From: a virus | Reading direction: 5' to 3' (one strand) | DNA: 64,000 nt | Virus record (IMG/VR): IMGVR_UViG_3300020810_001160 | Location: 36,594-100,593 of that record | Part shown: positions 28,852 to 37,443 of the stretch, piece after piece | Numbering within the stretch: position 1 is the first letter of the stretch | Layout of the letters: every line of letters starts with the position of its first letter | Position numbers and translations under genes: made by a program | The notes under the pieces: model-generated | The model's input: the letters and a program-made list of their open reading frames with translations, nothing else | Database searches by the model: none | Told to the model about the DNA's origin: nothing

Positions 28852-30321
28852 ATGGCATATATTGTTAACAAATTTGATGGAACACTGATAGCAACCGTGG
28901 AAGACGGTACTATTGATAGTACAACAAACCTACGTTTTATAGGTAAAAATTACGCTGGATACGGTGAAATTCAAAACGAAAACTTCTTACATTTATTAGA
29001 AAACTTTGCTAGTGGCAGTCAGCCTTCAAGACCCATCAGTGGACAGATATGGTTTGATACATCCAACAGCAAATTAAAGTTTTATGATGGTACAAAATTT
29101 AGAACAACAGGTGGCGCTGAAGTAAGCGGAACTGCTCCGGCAGGTTTAACAACAGGGGACTTTTGGTGGGACAACGCAAACAATCAATTGTATGCTTGGG
29201 ACGGCACAAGTTTTATTCTTGTAGGTCCACAAGGTGTAGGTGCAACAGTTACTCAATTTGTTTCAAGACAGATTAAGGATACTTTAAATGCTAACCAAGT
29301 AATCATCGAAGGTAAAGTTAACAACACAACAGTGATGGTGTTCAGTTCAACAGCATTCACTATTGGTACATCAGATCCTAGCAACACAATCACAGGATTT
29401 GACGTTGTCAAAAAAGGTATCACACTAATAAACACACAGGCTTCGACCAACGGTGTAACATCAGATGATCATAGATTTTGGGGTACAGCATCAAACTCAG
29501 ATAGATTGGGCGGATATCTAGCATCAGATTTTATTAGAGCAGGCTCAAGTGCATTTTCAAGCATTGTTAGATTTGGAGATGTAGGATTCACAGTAGGTGA
29601 TTCGAACGATTTAAAAGTTTCAATCGAGAATGGTAGCGATGGTTCAATATCAAATGAAATCGGAAACAAAATTTCTTTAAAAGTAAATGACGGCGGCGCA
29701 ATAACTGAAATAGCGTATGTTGGTACAGATGGAATCATTCCAGGATTAGGTAATAAAAATTTAGGTATTACCACTGACAAATGGTATGAAGTACACGCAA
29801 ATTATTTCAAAGGTTTGGCAGATAATGCATCAGGTATATATTTTGGTAATCAAAGTTATTTAGGTGCAACCACAGCCGTTAACAACACAGTAGCATTAAG
29901 AGACGCCACTGGTAAAATTACAGCAAATACATTTGATGGTGTTGCAACAAGTTCACAATATGCTGACTTGGCAGAAGTTTATACAACAGATAAAACTTAT
30001 GAAGTTGGAACAGTGATGGCAATAGGCGGAGATGCTGAAACAACAGCATACTTTGATGGTGGGTCAGTGTTTGGAGTTATTTCAGAAAATCCAGGATTTT
30101 TAATGAACAAAGAGGCTGACGGACAAGCGATTGCTTTTGTAGGACGTGTACCAGTAAAAGTAAAAGGTCCTGTTGAAAAAGGAAATAGAGTTTGGGCGGC
30201 AGATTACGGTATAGGAACAACTACCAAAAAAGGTGAATTGATTGGTTTCGCTCTTGAAACAAATCTAGATGAATCCATAAAGTTAGTCGAGGTGGCACTA
30301 AGGTTAATAAATAAATTGTAG
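28852..30321 (+). CDS. Tail fibre-like structural protein, paralogue 3
   Basis: A 489-residue fibre protein with the shared N-terminal module ('NFLHLLENFASGSQPSRPISGQIWFDTSNSKLKFYDG', about 35-83). The C-terminal 110 residues ('YADLAEVYTTDKTYEVGTVMAIGG', 'GVISENPGFLMNKEADGQAIAFVGRVPVKVKG..KGNRVWA') form a compact domain found at the end of many phage fibre and appendage proteins, sometimes linked with autoproteolytic or chaperone C-termini. I see no certain catalytic residues. The RBS is AAAGGG, 8 bases before the ATG. The 3' end carries another late-type box. It is likely an accessory fibre; the exact position in the virion is unknown. Confidence 0.75.
   Translation: MAYIVNKFDGTLIATVEDGTIDSTTNLRFIGKNYAGYGEIQNENFLHLLENFASGSQPSRPISGQIWFDTSNSKLKFYDGTKFRTTGGAEVSGTAPAGLTTGDFWWDNANNQLYAWDGTSFILVGPQGVGATVTQFVSRQIKDTLNANQVIIEGKVNNTTVMVFSSTAFTIGTSDPSNTITGFDVVKKGITLINTQASTNGVTSDDHRFWGTASNSDRLGGYLASDFIRAGSSAFSSIVRFGDVGFTVGDSNDLKVSIENGSDGSISNEIGNKISLKVNDGGAITEIAYVGTDGIIPGLGNKNLGITTDKWYEVHANYFKGLADNASGIYFGNQSYLGATTAVNNTVALRDATGKITANTFDGVATSSQYADLAEVYTTDKTYEVGTVMAIGGDAETTAYFDGGSVFGVISENPGFLMNKEADGQAIAFVGRVPVKVKGPVEKGNRVWAADYGIGTTTKKGELIGFALETNLDESIKLVEVALRLINKL
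30306..30313 (+). promoter_or_regulatory. T4-type late promoter box (AATAAATA)
   Basis: AATAAATA inside the last codons of the preceding fibre gene, ending 20 bases before the next start. It is the fourth virion-gene box with 18-21 base spacing. Chance occurrence cannot be excluded because AT-rich coding sequence gives this octamer easily. Confidence 0.4.
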
Positions 30322-30333
30322 GAATAGAATTCA

Positions 30334-31200
30334 ATGGCTTTAGTAACTGCAAATAGATTTAACACATTAAGACAACAGATAGACAACGTACTAGGAAATG
30401 GTTCAGGTGATTCTGGCTATGGACAAACACTTGTTACTCAATCTGTACAGGTGGGAGATTTGATTGATGCAACAAACATCAACAATGCTTACGAAGATTT
30501 AAGAAAAGCATACAAACATCAAACAGGAGGTAATCCTGCCAATTCAGTTATTCAAGCAGTAAATCAAGGTGATCTGATCAAAGAAAATGACGGTGTAAGT
30601 TACACAGGTTGGGATCAGTATGAAGCACTAGCCAGTTTAGTCAGCACAAACAGATTGACGGTTGACTCTGCTCAACAAGACATACAAGCAACTCTTCCAA
30701 ATAATAGAAGTTCTTGGAACAGCACAATCACAATGATTGTTAATGTTAATTTTACAGATGCTGATGCTAGACGTCATTATTTTAATGCTGGAGGATTTAT
30801 TAGAATATCCTCAAACACAACTGATACTAGTTCAAAAGGAAATTCATGGAATACAGTAATGGGTGGTAATCTTGATTTTGGTGCTCACAGTACAACGTCA
30901 ACAGGCGGTGGAACAGTGGCAAGTGCCGTAGGAAATTATGAGTTGGATGGCACTGTTCAAAGAATTTATTCAAACCTAGATGCTGGCGGAGGAGCATATT
31001 CTGCCAATGATTACTATGTAGATGTACAGCAAACTGCGGCAAACCAAATTCAATTCACAATGACTTGGCGAGATGAAGCAGGCGGAAATCCGGATGAAAA
31101 TGTTTCGAATTTGAATTGCGATATCTATACTGCTACTGCTATCACAGACGTAATTGGTACAACACCCGGTGTAGTGCGTGGTTCTGGTGATAATTTCTAA
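30334..31200 (+). CDS. Putative virion structural protein (end of tail block)
   Basis: A 288-residue protein. The N-terminal 100 residues are helical and polar ('ANRFNTLRQQIDNVLGNGSGDSGYGQ', 'INNAYEDLRKAYKHQTG'). The C-terminal part is beta-rich with Gly/Ser/Thr loops and a 'HYFNAGGFIRISSN' strand, much like a conserved structural protein that ends the fibre block in marine T4-like phages. There is no signal peptide and no catalytic motif. It is the last gene before a sigma-70-like promoter and the enzyme island. Function in the virion is not known; a decoration or appendage role is a guess. Confidence 0.62.
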   Translation: MALVTANRFNTLRQQIDNVLGNGSGDSGYGQTLVTQSVQVGDLIDATNINNAYEDLRKAYKHQTGGNPANSVIQAVNQGDLIKENDGVSYTGWDQYEALASLVSTNRLTVDSAQQDIQATLPNNRSSWNSTITMIVNVNFTDADARRHYFNAGGFIRISSNTTDTSSKGNSWNTVMGGNLDFGAHSTTSTGGGTVASAVGNYELDGTVQRIYSNLDAGGGAYSANDYYVDVQQTAANQIQFTMTWRDEAGGNPDENVSNLNCDIYTATAITDVIGTTPGVVRGSGDNF

Positions 31201-31208
31201 TCAAAAAT

Positions 31209-31237
31209 TTGACTTCTACTCAAAAATCAGTTATAAT
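31209..31237 (+). promoter_or_regulatory. Sigma-70-type promoter at the island start
   Basis: TTGACT (31209-31214), a 17-base spacer and a perfect TATAAT (31232-31237) lie in the 49-base gap after the last tail gene. The predicted transcription start is about 6-8 bases downstream, just before the ATG at 31250. This is a near-consensus host-type (early) promoter, in contrast to the late-type boxes upstream, so the island is probably transcribed early and apart from the virion genes. Confidence 0.72.
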
Positions 31238-31249
31238 ATCTAATATATT

Positions 31250-31585
31250 ATGAATAATTCCTTAACCGAATCGCTCGAATTCGCAAATCGAATGAAACAG
31301 TACAATAACCAATTACGGTTGTTAAAAGAAAAATGTCTTGAGAACAATGTCTATTACACTCAAGGACATCAGTTCACAATCGATCTTGCCTTAATAAACT
31401 ATTGTTTAACATTCATTAATGTGAAAAAAACAAACGAAGCAATATTTTTAGATGATTATAATCTGCCTGTCAAAATTACAGATGTTCAAAATTTTTATGA
31501 CAACATTATTGATCAATATCAAAATAATCTCAACTCGTATTTTGTCGAATACAATCAATTGGTGAAAGACAAAGGTGAAATATAA
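31250..31585 (+). CDS. Hypothetical protein, first gene of the island
   Basis: A 111-residue soluble, helical protein rich in Asn, Gln and Leu ('LEFANRMKQYNNQLRLLKEKCLENN', 'NFYDNIIDQYQNNLNSYFVEYNQLVKDK'), probably a small helical bundle or coiled coil. I do not recognise the family. There is no clear Shine-Dalgarno; the start lies only about 12 bases after the promoter -10 box, so the leader is very short. Two bases separate it from the glycosyltransferase-like gene downstream, so it is in the same operon. It could be a structural leftover of the tail block (a linker or assembly helper), or an island protein. Confidence 0.55.
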   Translation: MNNSLTESLEFANRMKQYNNQLRLLKEKCLENNVYYTQGHQFTIDLALINYCLTFINVKKTNEAIFLDDYNLPVKITDVQNFYDNIIDQYQNNLNSYFVEYNQLVKDKGEI

Positions 31586-31587
31586 CA

Positions 31588-32397
31588 ATGTCAAAAGGTG
31601 TACTACTGTTTGCTCACAACAACAGCACTGTGGACTATGTTAAGCAGGCTGACTTTTGTGCTAAACAGATTCAAAAACATTTAAAACTACCAGTGTGTCT
31701 GATCACTTCCAATGAAGTGTGTGAACAAAATAATTTTAATCATGTTATTTTTGTAAAGTCTCCAGATCAAATACAAAAACGTTCATACTATGATGGCAAC
31801 GAGCATCACAAAGACTTCTGGAATAACCAGTCGAGACCAGATGCTTATAAGTTAACCCCATATGAAGAAACTATTGTGATGGATACTGATTATATTGTAT
31901 CCAACGACAGTTTGAACAAAGTGTTTGACAGTAAAGAAGATTTTTTAATTAATTACAAAGCACAACACGTAGATTTTAATTCTAAATACACAGACGAGAT
32001 GAAATACGTGAGTGACACAGGTATTGAAATGTGCTGGGCAACAGTTTTTTATTTTAAAAAAACTGAAAGAACACGAATACTATTTGAATTAATAGATCAC
32101 ATAAGGAACGAATGGGAATTTTATAGATTCAAATATCAAATCACAAACACAAATTATAGAAACGATTTTGCTTTTGCGATTGCTTTACACATGATGAATG
32201 GTTTTGCCGAATCCCAATGGCCCAAACAACTGCCTTGTAAGTTATTTTATGTTACTGATAAAGATGTTGTAGAATCATACAGTAATAATCAATGGCATTT
32301 CACATTGCAAAGCGGTTTAAAATGTAAATTACAAGATATGAATATTCATATCATGAATAAAATAGGTTTAAACAAAATAATAGAAGCACATGAATAA
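31588..32397 (+). CDS. Glycosyltransferase-like protein (GT-A fold, DxD), copy 1
   Basis: A 269-residue protein opening with 'KGVLLFAHNNSTVDYVKQADFCAKQIQKHL', like the nucleotide-binding first strand and helix of GT-A glycosyltransferases. A hydrophobic strand ends in 'VMDTDYIV' (about 97-103), a DxD-type metal/nucleotide-sugar site. It is a clear paralogue of the next gene (same opening 'KGIVLFVQQNSKTDYLKQA' and 'VLDVDMLV'). There is no membrane anchor, so it is cytoplasmic. The family resembles GT8-like and other uncharacterised phage glycosyltransferases. Donor and acceptor are unknown. It overlaps the next start by 8 bases. The glycosyltransferase class is inferred from motif spacing only. 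Confidence 0.6.
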   Translation: MSKGVLLFAHNNSTVDYVKQADFCAKQIQKHLKLPVCLITSNEVCEQNNFNHVIFVKSPDQIQKRSYYDGNEHHKDFWNNQSRPDAYKLTPYEETIVMDTDYIVSNDSLNKVFDSKEDFLINYKAQHVDFNSKYTDEMKYVSDTGIEMCWATVFYFKKTERTRILFELIDHIRNEWEFYRFKYQITNTNYRNDFAFAIALHMMNGFAESQWPKQLPCKLFYVTDKDVVESYSNNQWHFTLQSGLKCKLQDMNIHIMNKIGLNKIIEAHE

Positions 32398-33211
32398 AGG
32401 AATTGTATTATTTGTCCAACAAAACAGTAAGACTGATTATTTAAAACAGGCTGTGGCGTGTGCTTTGAGTATTAAAAAATTTAATCCAACAGAAAAAGTT
32501 TGTTTGATTACAGATATAGAAGTACCTAGCAAATATCAATCTGTGTTTGATGTTATAAAAGATATTCCAGGAGAGGATTTCGCTAAAGCAAGTGATTGGA
32601 AAGTGGAAAATAGATGTAAAATTTATGATATTGCTCCATTTCAAAAAAATATTGTGCTTGATGTTGATATGTTGGTGTTAGAAAATATAGAACATTGGTG
32701 GACAGCATTAGAAAACTATGAATTATATTACACAAACAAAGTTAGAACATATAGAAATGAATGGGTAACCAGCAATTATTATAGAAAAGTTTTTGAAGAG
32801 AATCAGTTGCCAAACGTATATTGTGGTTTTCATTACTTTATCAAGAATGAAAACAATAAAAAGTTTTATGATACTCTTAAAGAAGTTGTCACAAACTACA
32901 AACAGTTTGCTAATAAATTTACAATACATCACACACAAAAATGGTGCAGTATGGATGTGGCAACTGCTATTGTAGTGAAAATGTTAAACAAGGAACACCA
33001 AGTATTTTCAAATCACAAATTTTTAACATTTACACATATGAAGCCTAAATGTTTAAATTGGAAAAGTTCTGTAAATCATTGGAACGAACAATTAGATTAT
33101 ATGATGAATAAAAATTGTGAACTATTTGTAGGTAATATTAAACAACAAGGAATTTTTCATTATGTTGAAGACAGTTTTTTAACAGAAGAAATTATGGAGT
33201 GTTTAAAATGA
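32390..33211 (+). CDS. Glycosyltransferase-like protein (GT-A fold, DxD), copy 2
   Basis: A 273-residue tandem paralogue of the preceding gene. The DxD site is 'VLDVDMLV' (about 89-96). The C-terminal half has several conserved aromatic and histidine positions ('YCGFHYFIKNENNKKFYDTLKEV', 'KWCSMDVATAIVVKML', 'FTHMKPKCLNW'), consistent with acceptor binding. It overlaps both neighbours by a few bases, so all three are translationally coupled. The pair is likely to act on related substrates or as a heterodimer; the sequence cannot tell which. Confidence 0.6.
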   Translation: MNKGIVLFVQQNSKTDYLKQAVACALSIKKFNPTEKVCLITDIEVPSKYQSVFDVIKDIPGEDFAKASDWKVENRCKIYDIAPFQKNIVLDVDMLVLENIEHWWTALENYELYYTNKVRTYRNEWVTSNYYRKVFEENQLPNVYCGFHYFIKNENNKKFYDTLKEVVTNYKQFANKFTIHHTQKWCSMDVATAIVVKMLNKEHQVFSNHKFLTFTHMKPKCLNWKSSVNHWNEQLDYMMNKNCELFVGNIKQQGIFHYVEDSFLTEEIMECLK

Positions 33212-33804
33212 ACATCAGACCACCTTTAACATTTGATGTAATTAAACCTGATGTAACACATTACATACATTTTAACCCTGAAACGGGTATACCGACTGGG
33301 TGTAGTGTTGAACAAAAAGGACACAGTGTTAAAATATCTGAAGAACTTGCCATACAAATTAAAAAAGGATACAAAAATTTATTAGATTATAGAGTGAAAT
33401 TAGTAAACAACGAGTTTGTAGTTGAAACAAAAAATGCTTTACAAAATGTTACTCATAATCAAACGCACAGTAATTTGATAGAAAATAGAACAGTATATGA
33501 AATTAAAAAGAATAATAAAGATTCTTGTATAAGATTTGTATTAGATCTCAAACAAAAAGTTTGGAATGTAAGCATAGATACAGAACTAAAAAACAGTCTA
33601 AAAAATACGTTAAAGTCTCTAGATACTGTATATAAATTTTTTACAACATCAACAGACAATTCAGCATTGTTAGACTATGAATTTCTAATAGATATCAAAG
33701 AATTAATGTCTAAAGAAACATTAACTATGCCACATCAATCAGACAGTATACCAAGATTGTTTTGTAGAAAAGTTTACAACTATTCATATGAGGTACACCA
33801 ATGA
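33208..33804 (+). CDS. Hypothetical island protein (198 aa)
   Basis: The ATG at 33208 was chosen over an in-frame GTG at 33199 because GGAG at 33196-33199 is eight bases upstream of it and because it overlaps the previous stop as ATGA. The N-terminus has 'PPLTFDVIKPDVTHYIHFNPETGIPTGCS'; the rest alternates beta strands and lysine-rich helices. There is no cysteine motif, signal peptide or membrane segment, and I do not recognise the family. The N-terminal beta unit would suit a small virion- or carbohydrate-binding domain. It lies between two pairs of glycosyltransferase-like genes, so a partner role is possible but unproven. Confidence 0.55.
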   Translation: MNIRPPLTFDVIKPDVTHYIHFNPETGIPTGCSVEQKGHSVKISEELAIQIKKGYKNLLDYRVKLVNNEFVVETKNALQNVTHNQTHSNLIENRTVYEIKKNNKDSCIRFVLDLKQKVWNVSIDTELKNSLKNTLKSLDTVYKFFTTSTDNSALLDYEFLIDIKELMSKETLTMPHQSDSIPRLFCRKVYNYSYEVHQ

Positions 33805-34700
33805 TATTAAAAACATCAGATATGGATTTTATATTTTTAAGTTTAGATGAACCTAATGCAGATAAAAACTTTGCTGATCTAAAACGCAAAGTTCCATGGG
33901 CAAAACGTGTACACGGAGTAAAAGGATTTGATACTGCTCATAAACGTGCGGCTGAAATATCTGAATCAGAAAGATTTATAACTGTCGATGCTGATACGCA
34001 GATAGATGAAGAGTTTTTAAATGTGTTAGTAGACCTTAATTCGTTGGGAGTTGATGACACTTATCAATTTAGTTGGTGTGGTAGAATTGATCTTAATGGT
34101 TTAAAGTATGGAAATGGCAGTTTAAAATGCTGGACAAAATCATTTGTAAAAGATATGAAAACACACGAAAACCATGACGGTAAAAATAAAAACGTGATTG
34201 AATTTTGTCATTTTCCTAATTACTATCAATTTAATGAAAACTATTCTATCAGTTATATTGACGGATCACCTTATCAGGCTTGGAGAGCAGGATTCCGTGA
34301 AGGTGTTAAAATGAGTTTAGACAAAAATGTAAGACTGCCATTAAAACAGTTATGGTGGCAAAATTACCAAAGACTATTAGTTTGGATGTCAGTGGGCATG
34401 GATAATCCATTAGGAGTATATGCTATTCACGGAGCGAGAACAGGCTGTTATCTAACAACTTGTACAGATTGGGATTTTACTCAAGCAAATGAATATAGAT
34501 ATTTTGAAAAATATTGGAGATTTGAACTGCATGATGATAAAACCACAGATTTTTATAAAGATAGTATTGAACTAGGTAGGAAAATTACTGCCGAGCATGA
34601 AATTGAATTGTCTATTGAACCATTGAGTGCTGAACAAAGTAAATTTTTTAAACAAGTATATCTTAATACACCAAGAATATGGAAAAGGAGAACGCTGTAA
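33801..34700 (+). CDS. Glycosyltransferase-like protein, second pair, copy 1
   Basis: A 299-residue protein. 'DFIFLSLDEPNADKNFADLKRKVPWAKRVHGVKGFDTAHKRAAEIS' followed by 'RFITVDADTQI' (D62, D64) gives the order nucleotide-binding strand, helix, DxD site of GT-A enzymes. The latter half is aromatic-rich ('YIDGSPYQAWRAGFREGVKMS', 'LLVWMSVGMDNPLGVYAIHGAR'). The next gene repeats the whole plan (EPLADHNYKTL, VVDGDAV, AWKSAFRECVKLS, YGDFAMDGAQ). Similar proteins occur among uncharacterised phage genes; I infer a glycosyltransferase. It overlaps the genes on both sides (ATGA and TAATG). Confidence 0.58.
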   Translation: MILKTSDMDFIFLSLDEPNADKNFADLKRKVPWAKRVHGVKGFDTAHKRAAEISESERFITVDADTQIDEEFLNVLVDLNSLGVDDTYQFSWCGRIDLNGLKYGNGSLKCWTKSFVKDMKTHENHDGKNKNVIEFCHFPNYYQFNENYSISYIDGSPYQAWRAGFREGVKMSLDKNVRLPLKQLWWQNYQRLLVWMSVGMDNPLGVYAIHGARTGCYLTTCTDWDFTQANEYRYFEKYWRFELHDDKTTDFYKDSIELGRKITAEHEIELSIEPLSAEQSKFFKQVYLNTPRIWKRRTL

Positions 34701-35398
34701 TGTATGATATTGTGTTCATAAGTTATAATGAGCCATTGGCTGATCACAATTACAAAACATTGTGCGAACGTTTTCCTATTGCCCAAAGAGTTAATAACGT
34801 TAAAGGAATTCATCAAGCACATATAGAAGCCGCCAAGTTAGCATTAACAAAAATGTTTTGGGTGGTGGATGGAGATGCTGTGATAGAAAAAGATTTTATG
34901 TTTAATTATGCAGTGCCAGAAAAAGATTTAACAGCAGTTCATGTGTGGCGCAGTCGCAATCCAATCAACGATTTACAGTATGGATATGGTGGTGTTAAAT
35001 TATTACCAAGACGTATGACACTAGAAATGAACACAGATACCACAGACATGACAACCAGCATATCAAATAGATTTAGAGCAATGGAACAAGTTTCAAACAT
35101 CACAGCATTCAATTCAGATCCTTTTAGTGCTTGGAAATCAGCATTCAGAGAATGTGTTAAGTTGAGCAGTCGAGTGATTGATAGACAAGAAGATCAAGAA
35201 ACAGAAAAAAGATTGGATGCTTGGTGTACTCTTGGAGCAAATAGACCATACGGAGATTTTGCTATGGACGGTGCTCAGCAAGGTAAAAAATATGGTGAAC
35301 AGAACAAAAACAATCCTGCACAATTAAAGTTGATCAACGACTTCGATTGGTTGCAGAAATATTTCAAGGAGACGTGCAGTGTCAGTGAATATTACTAA
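34700..35398 (+). CDS. Glycosyltransferase-like protein, second pair, copy 2
   Basis: A 232-residue paralogue of the preceding gene. The start at 34700 is chosen because it forms a TAATG overlap with the upstream stop and has GGAG (34687-34690) nine bases ahead; an upstream in-frame ATG at 34679 would add seven residues inside the previous gene. The D-x-D site is 'VVDGDAV' (D57, D59). Conserved blocks shared with its partner are 'FISYNEPLADHNYKTL', 'AWKSAFRECVKLSSR' and 'LGANRPYGDFAMDGAQQG'. It is shorter than the partner because the C-terminal acceptor region is trimmed. Its 3' end overlaps the first radical-SAM gene. Confidence 0.58.
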   Translation: MYDIVFISYNEPLADHNYKTLCERFPIAQRVNNVKGIHQAHIEAAKLALTKMFWVVDGDAVIEKDFMFNYAVPEKDLTAVHVWRSRNPINDLQYGYGGVKLLPRRMTLEMNTDTTDMTTSISNRFRAMEQVSNITAFNSDPFSAWKSAFRECVKLSSRVIDRQEDQETEKRLDAWCTLGANRPYGDFAMDGAQQGKKYGEQNKNNPAQLKLINDFDWLQKYFKETCSVSEYY

Positions 35399-36464
35399 TA
35401 TACCTTTTGATAACATTGTGCGTTTTGGACAACAAACTATGCTTGATAGAAAATTGTTCAATGTGAGTTGGATATTGGGCAGATTCTGTAATTATAATTG
35501 TTCGTATTGTTGGCCATATGCTCACAGTAAAAATGTTGATCACAGACCATTACAGGTTTACAAAAATACTATTGATGAAATAAAATCCCAAGCAAGAGCA
35601 AACGGGTTTGATAGTTTTCATTTCAGTTTTTCAGGAGGAGAGCCCACAGCATACAAAAGATTTTTATCTGTTATTGAGCATTATGCCAACGACTCTATTG
35701 CAACATATCAAAGTTTACACATGACTACAAATGCTTCACCAGGATTCAAATGGTGGAACATTTGGCTCAAAGCCACAGAACGTCTTGCACGTAGAAGCAT
35801 CACAGCCAGTTTCCATCATGAGTTTGCTGACGAAGATGTATTTGGAGACAAATTACTAATGTTACAGGACTCAGCAGTATACGTCACAATTAATCAAGTG
35901 ATGGTACCACACTTATTTGATGAACTGTATGAACGATGTGATAGGTTGCATAAACGTGGTATAAACGTAACTTTAAAACCACAAAGCAATGAATCAGCCA
36001 GTGAAATAGTAGATGGATACAATGATGAACAAATCAAATTGATGAGAACAGGATTTCCTTTGAAATATAATGGAGTTTCGGCACAACAAATTCAGTTGAC
36101 TGACCACAAAGGTACAAGTTATAATATAGATCAAGCAGAACGTTTTAATGCTTTTGGATTCAATAAGTTTAAAGGCTGGAATTGTCATGCTGGATATCAA
36201 AGTTGTATCATAAGAGAACCAGGTGGAGAAATAAAAAGAGCATACAGTTGTCATGATGAACCGTTAGGAACTATAGACAAAGGTTTTAAATTGTTTTCTA
36301 AACCGAATGCTTGTATCACGCCATCTTGTGTTAGTTCTGCAGACAGTAAAATTCCTAAGTTTAGAAAAATGGACTTTTTAGAAAATGCTTTACAAGAACA
36401 AGAAATGTTGGAAATTAGTAGGCAACAATCTGTAAGAAATAAAAAGGAAAGAGCAAATGTATAA
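35379..36464 (+). CDS. Radical SAM protein (CX3CX2C), SPASM-like C-terminus
   Basis: A 361-residue radical-SAM enzyme. The [4Fe-4S] motif is C37-x3-C41-x2-C44 (CNYNCSYC), followed by 'HFSFSGGEPTAYKRF' (the GGEP SAM-binding motif). The C-terminal 'GWNCHAGYQSCIIREPGGEIKRAYSC' and 'CITPSCVSS' place further cysteines for an auxiliary cluster, as in SPASM/twitch enzymes. Two other proteins of this island (41358-42254 and 42244-43206) share this C-terminal pattern, so they are paralogues. The start is GTG at 35379 with AAGGAG eight bases upstream. The family includes peptide-maturing and sugar-modifying enzymes, so the reaction cannot be named. It overlaps the next gene by eight bases. Confidence 0.85.
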   Translation: MSVNITNIPFDNIVRFGQQTMLDRKLFNVSWILGRFCNYNCSYCWPYAHSKNVDHRPLQVYKNTIDEIKSQARANGFDSFHFSFSGGEPTAYKRFLSVIEHYANDSIATYQSLHMTTNASPGFKWWNIWLKATERLARRSITASFHHEFADEDVFGDKLLMLQDSAVYVTINQVMVPHLFDELYERCDRLHKRGINVTLKPQSNESASEIVDGYNDEQIKLMRTGFPLKYNGVSAQQIQLTDHKGTSYNIDQAERFNAFGFNKFKGWNCHAGYQSCIIREPGGEIKRAYSCHDEPLGTIDKGFKLFSKPNACITPSCVSSADSKIPKFRKMDFLENALQEQEMLEISRQQSVRNKKERANV

Positions 36465-37443
36465 GTTAACAGACATAAGAGATGTACACTTGGAAATAAC
36501 CAGCAAGTGTCAAGCCAAGTGTCCTATGTGTCCTCGTAGAATACAAGGTGGACCGTTAAATCCTTTTATACATTTGGATGAAATCACATTGGATAGATTC
36601 AAACAATGGTTTCCTGATAATTTTATACAGCAATTGGACAGTATGTTTATGTGTGGTAACTTGGGAGATCCTATTGTGAGCAAAGACACACTGGAAATAT
36701 ATCAACACCTAAGAACTGTAAACCCTAAAATAAGATTGGCGATGCACACCAACGGCAGTGCTAGAGACACAGACTGGTGGACTAAACTAGCAAAATTACA
36801 GGTAAAAGTAACTTTTGGTATAGACGGACTTGCAGACACTAATCATTTATATCGTGTATCCACAGACTTTGAAAAAATTATCGATAATGCCAAAGCATTT
36901 ATACAAGCAGGCGGGTTTGCCAAATGGCATATGTTGGTTTTCAAACACAATGAACATCAGGTGGAAACAGCAGAACAGATGTCAAAAGATTTAGGATTTA
37001 AAATGTTCACCACAAAACACACTTCAAGATTTAAAGGAGATTACCTACAAGTGATAGATGAGCAAGGTCGTCCCACACACAGATTGGAACCCACGCAAAA
37101 AAGTCGAGATATGATTCCATTGGTAGAACAATCACAGCAAGAAACAACACCTACCATTGTGTGCAAAGCAGTTAAGAACAAACAGATTTATGTGAGTGCT
37201 TGTGGTAATGTGTCACCTTGTTGTTGGTTGGATATGGAGTGGATACCACCCATGCAGGAGAGCAGAATAGACTATATGACTAGAATTGGCGAGTTTCCGA
37301 ATTTAAATACAAGTAGTCTAAAAGAGATATTTGAAAACGGTTATTTTGACAAGATTGAACAAACATGGAGTCACTCACCGCTACAAGAATGTGGCAAACA
37401 GTGTGGATCATTTGACAAACTAGGAGCTCAATTTGAGAATTAA
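36457..37443 (+). CDS. Radical SAM protein with SPASM domain
   Basis: A 328-residue radical-SAM enzyme. The cluster motif is C18-x3-C22-x2-C25 (CQAKCPMC) in 'LEITSKCQAKCPMCPRR'. The GGEP motif is replaced by 'MCGNLGDP', a known SPASM-subfamily variation. A C-terminal SPASM-type domain is present: 'CGNVSPCCWLD' near 250 and 'LQECGKQCGSFDKLG' at the end. SPASM proteins carry one or two extra [4Fe-4S] clusters and act on peptides, proteins or small molecules. The gene sits in the main plus-strand operon and overlaps both neighbours. The substrate is unknown. Confidence 0.85.
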   Translation: MYKLTDIRDVHLEITSKCQAKCPMCPRRIQGGPLNPFIHLDEITLDRFKQWFPDNFIQQLDSMFMCGNLGDPIVSKDTLEIYQHLRTVNPKIRLAMHTNGSARDTDWWTKLAKLQVKVTFGIDGLADTNHLYRVSTDFEKIIDNAKAFIQAGGFAKWHMLVFKHNEHQVETAEQMSKDLGFKMFTTKHTSRFKGDYLQVIDEQGRPTHRLEPTQKSRDMIPLVEQSQQETTPTIVCKAVKNKQIYVSACGNVSPCCWLDMEWIPPMQESRIDYMTRIGEFPNLNTSSLKEIFENGYFDKIEQTWSHSPLQECGKQCGSFDKLGAQFEN

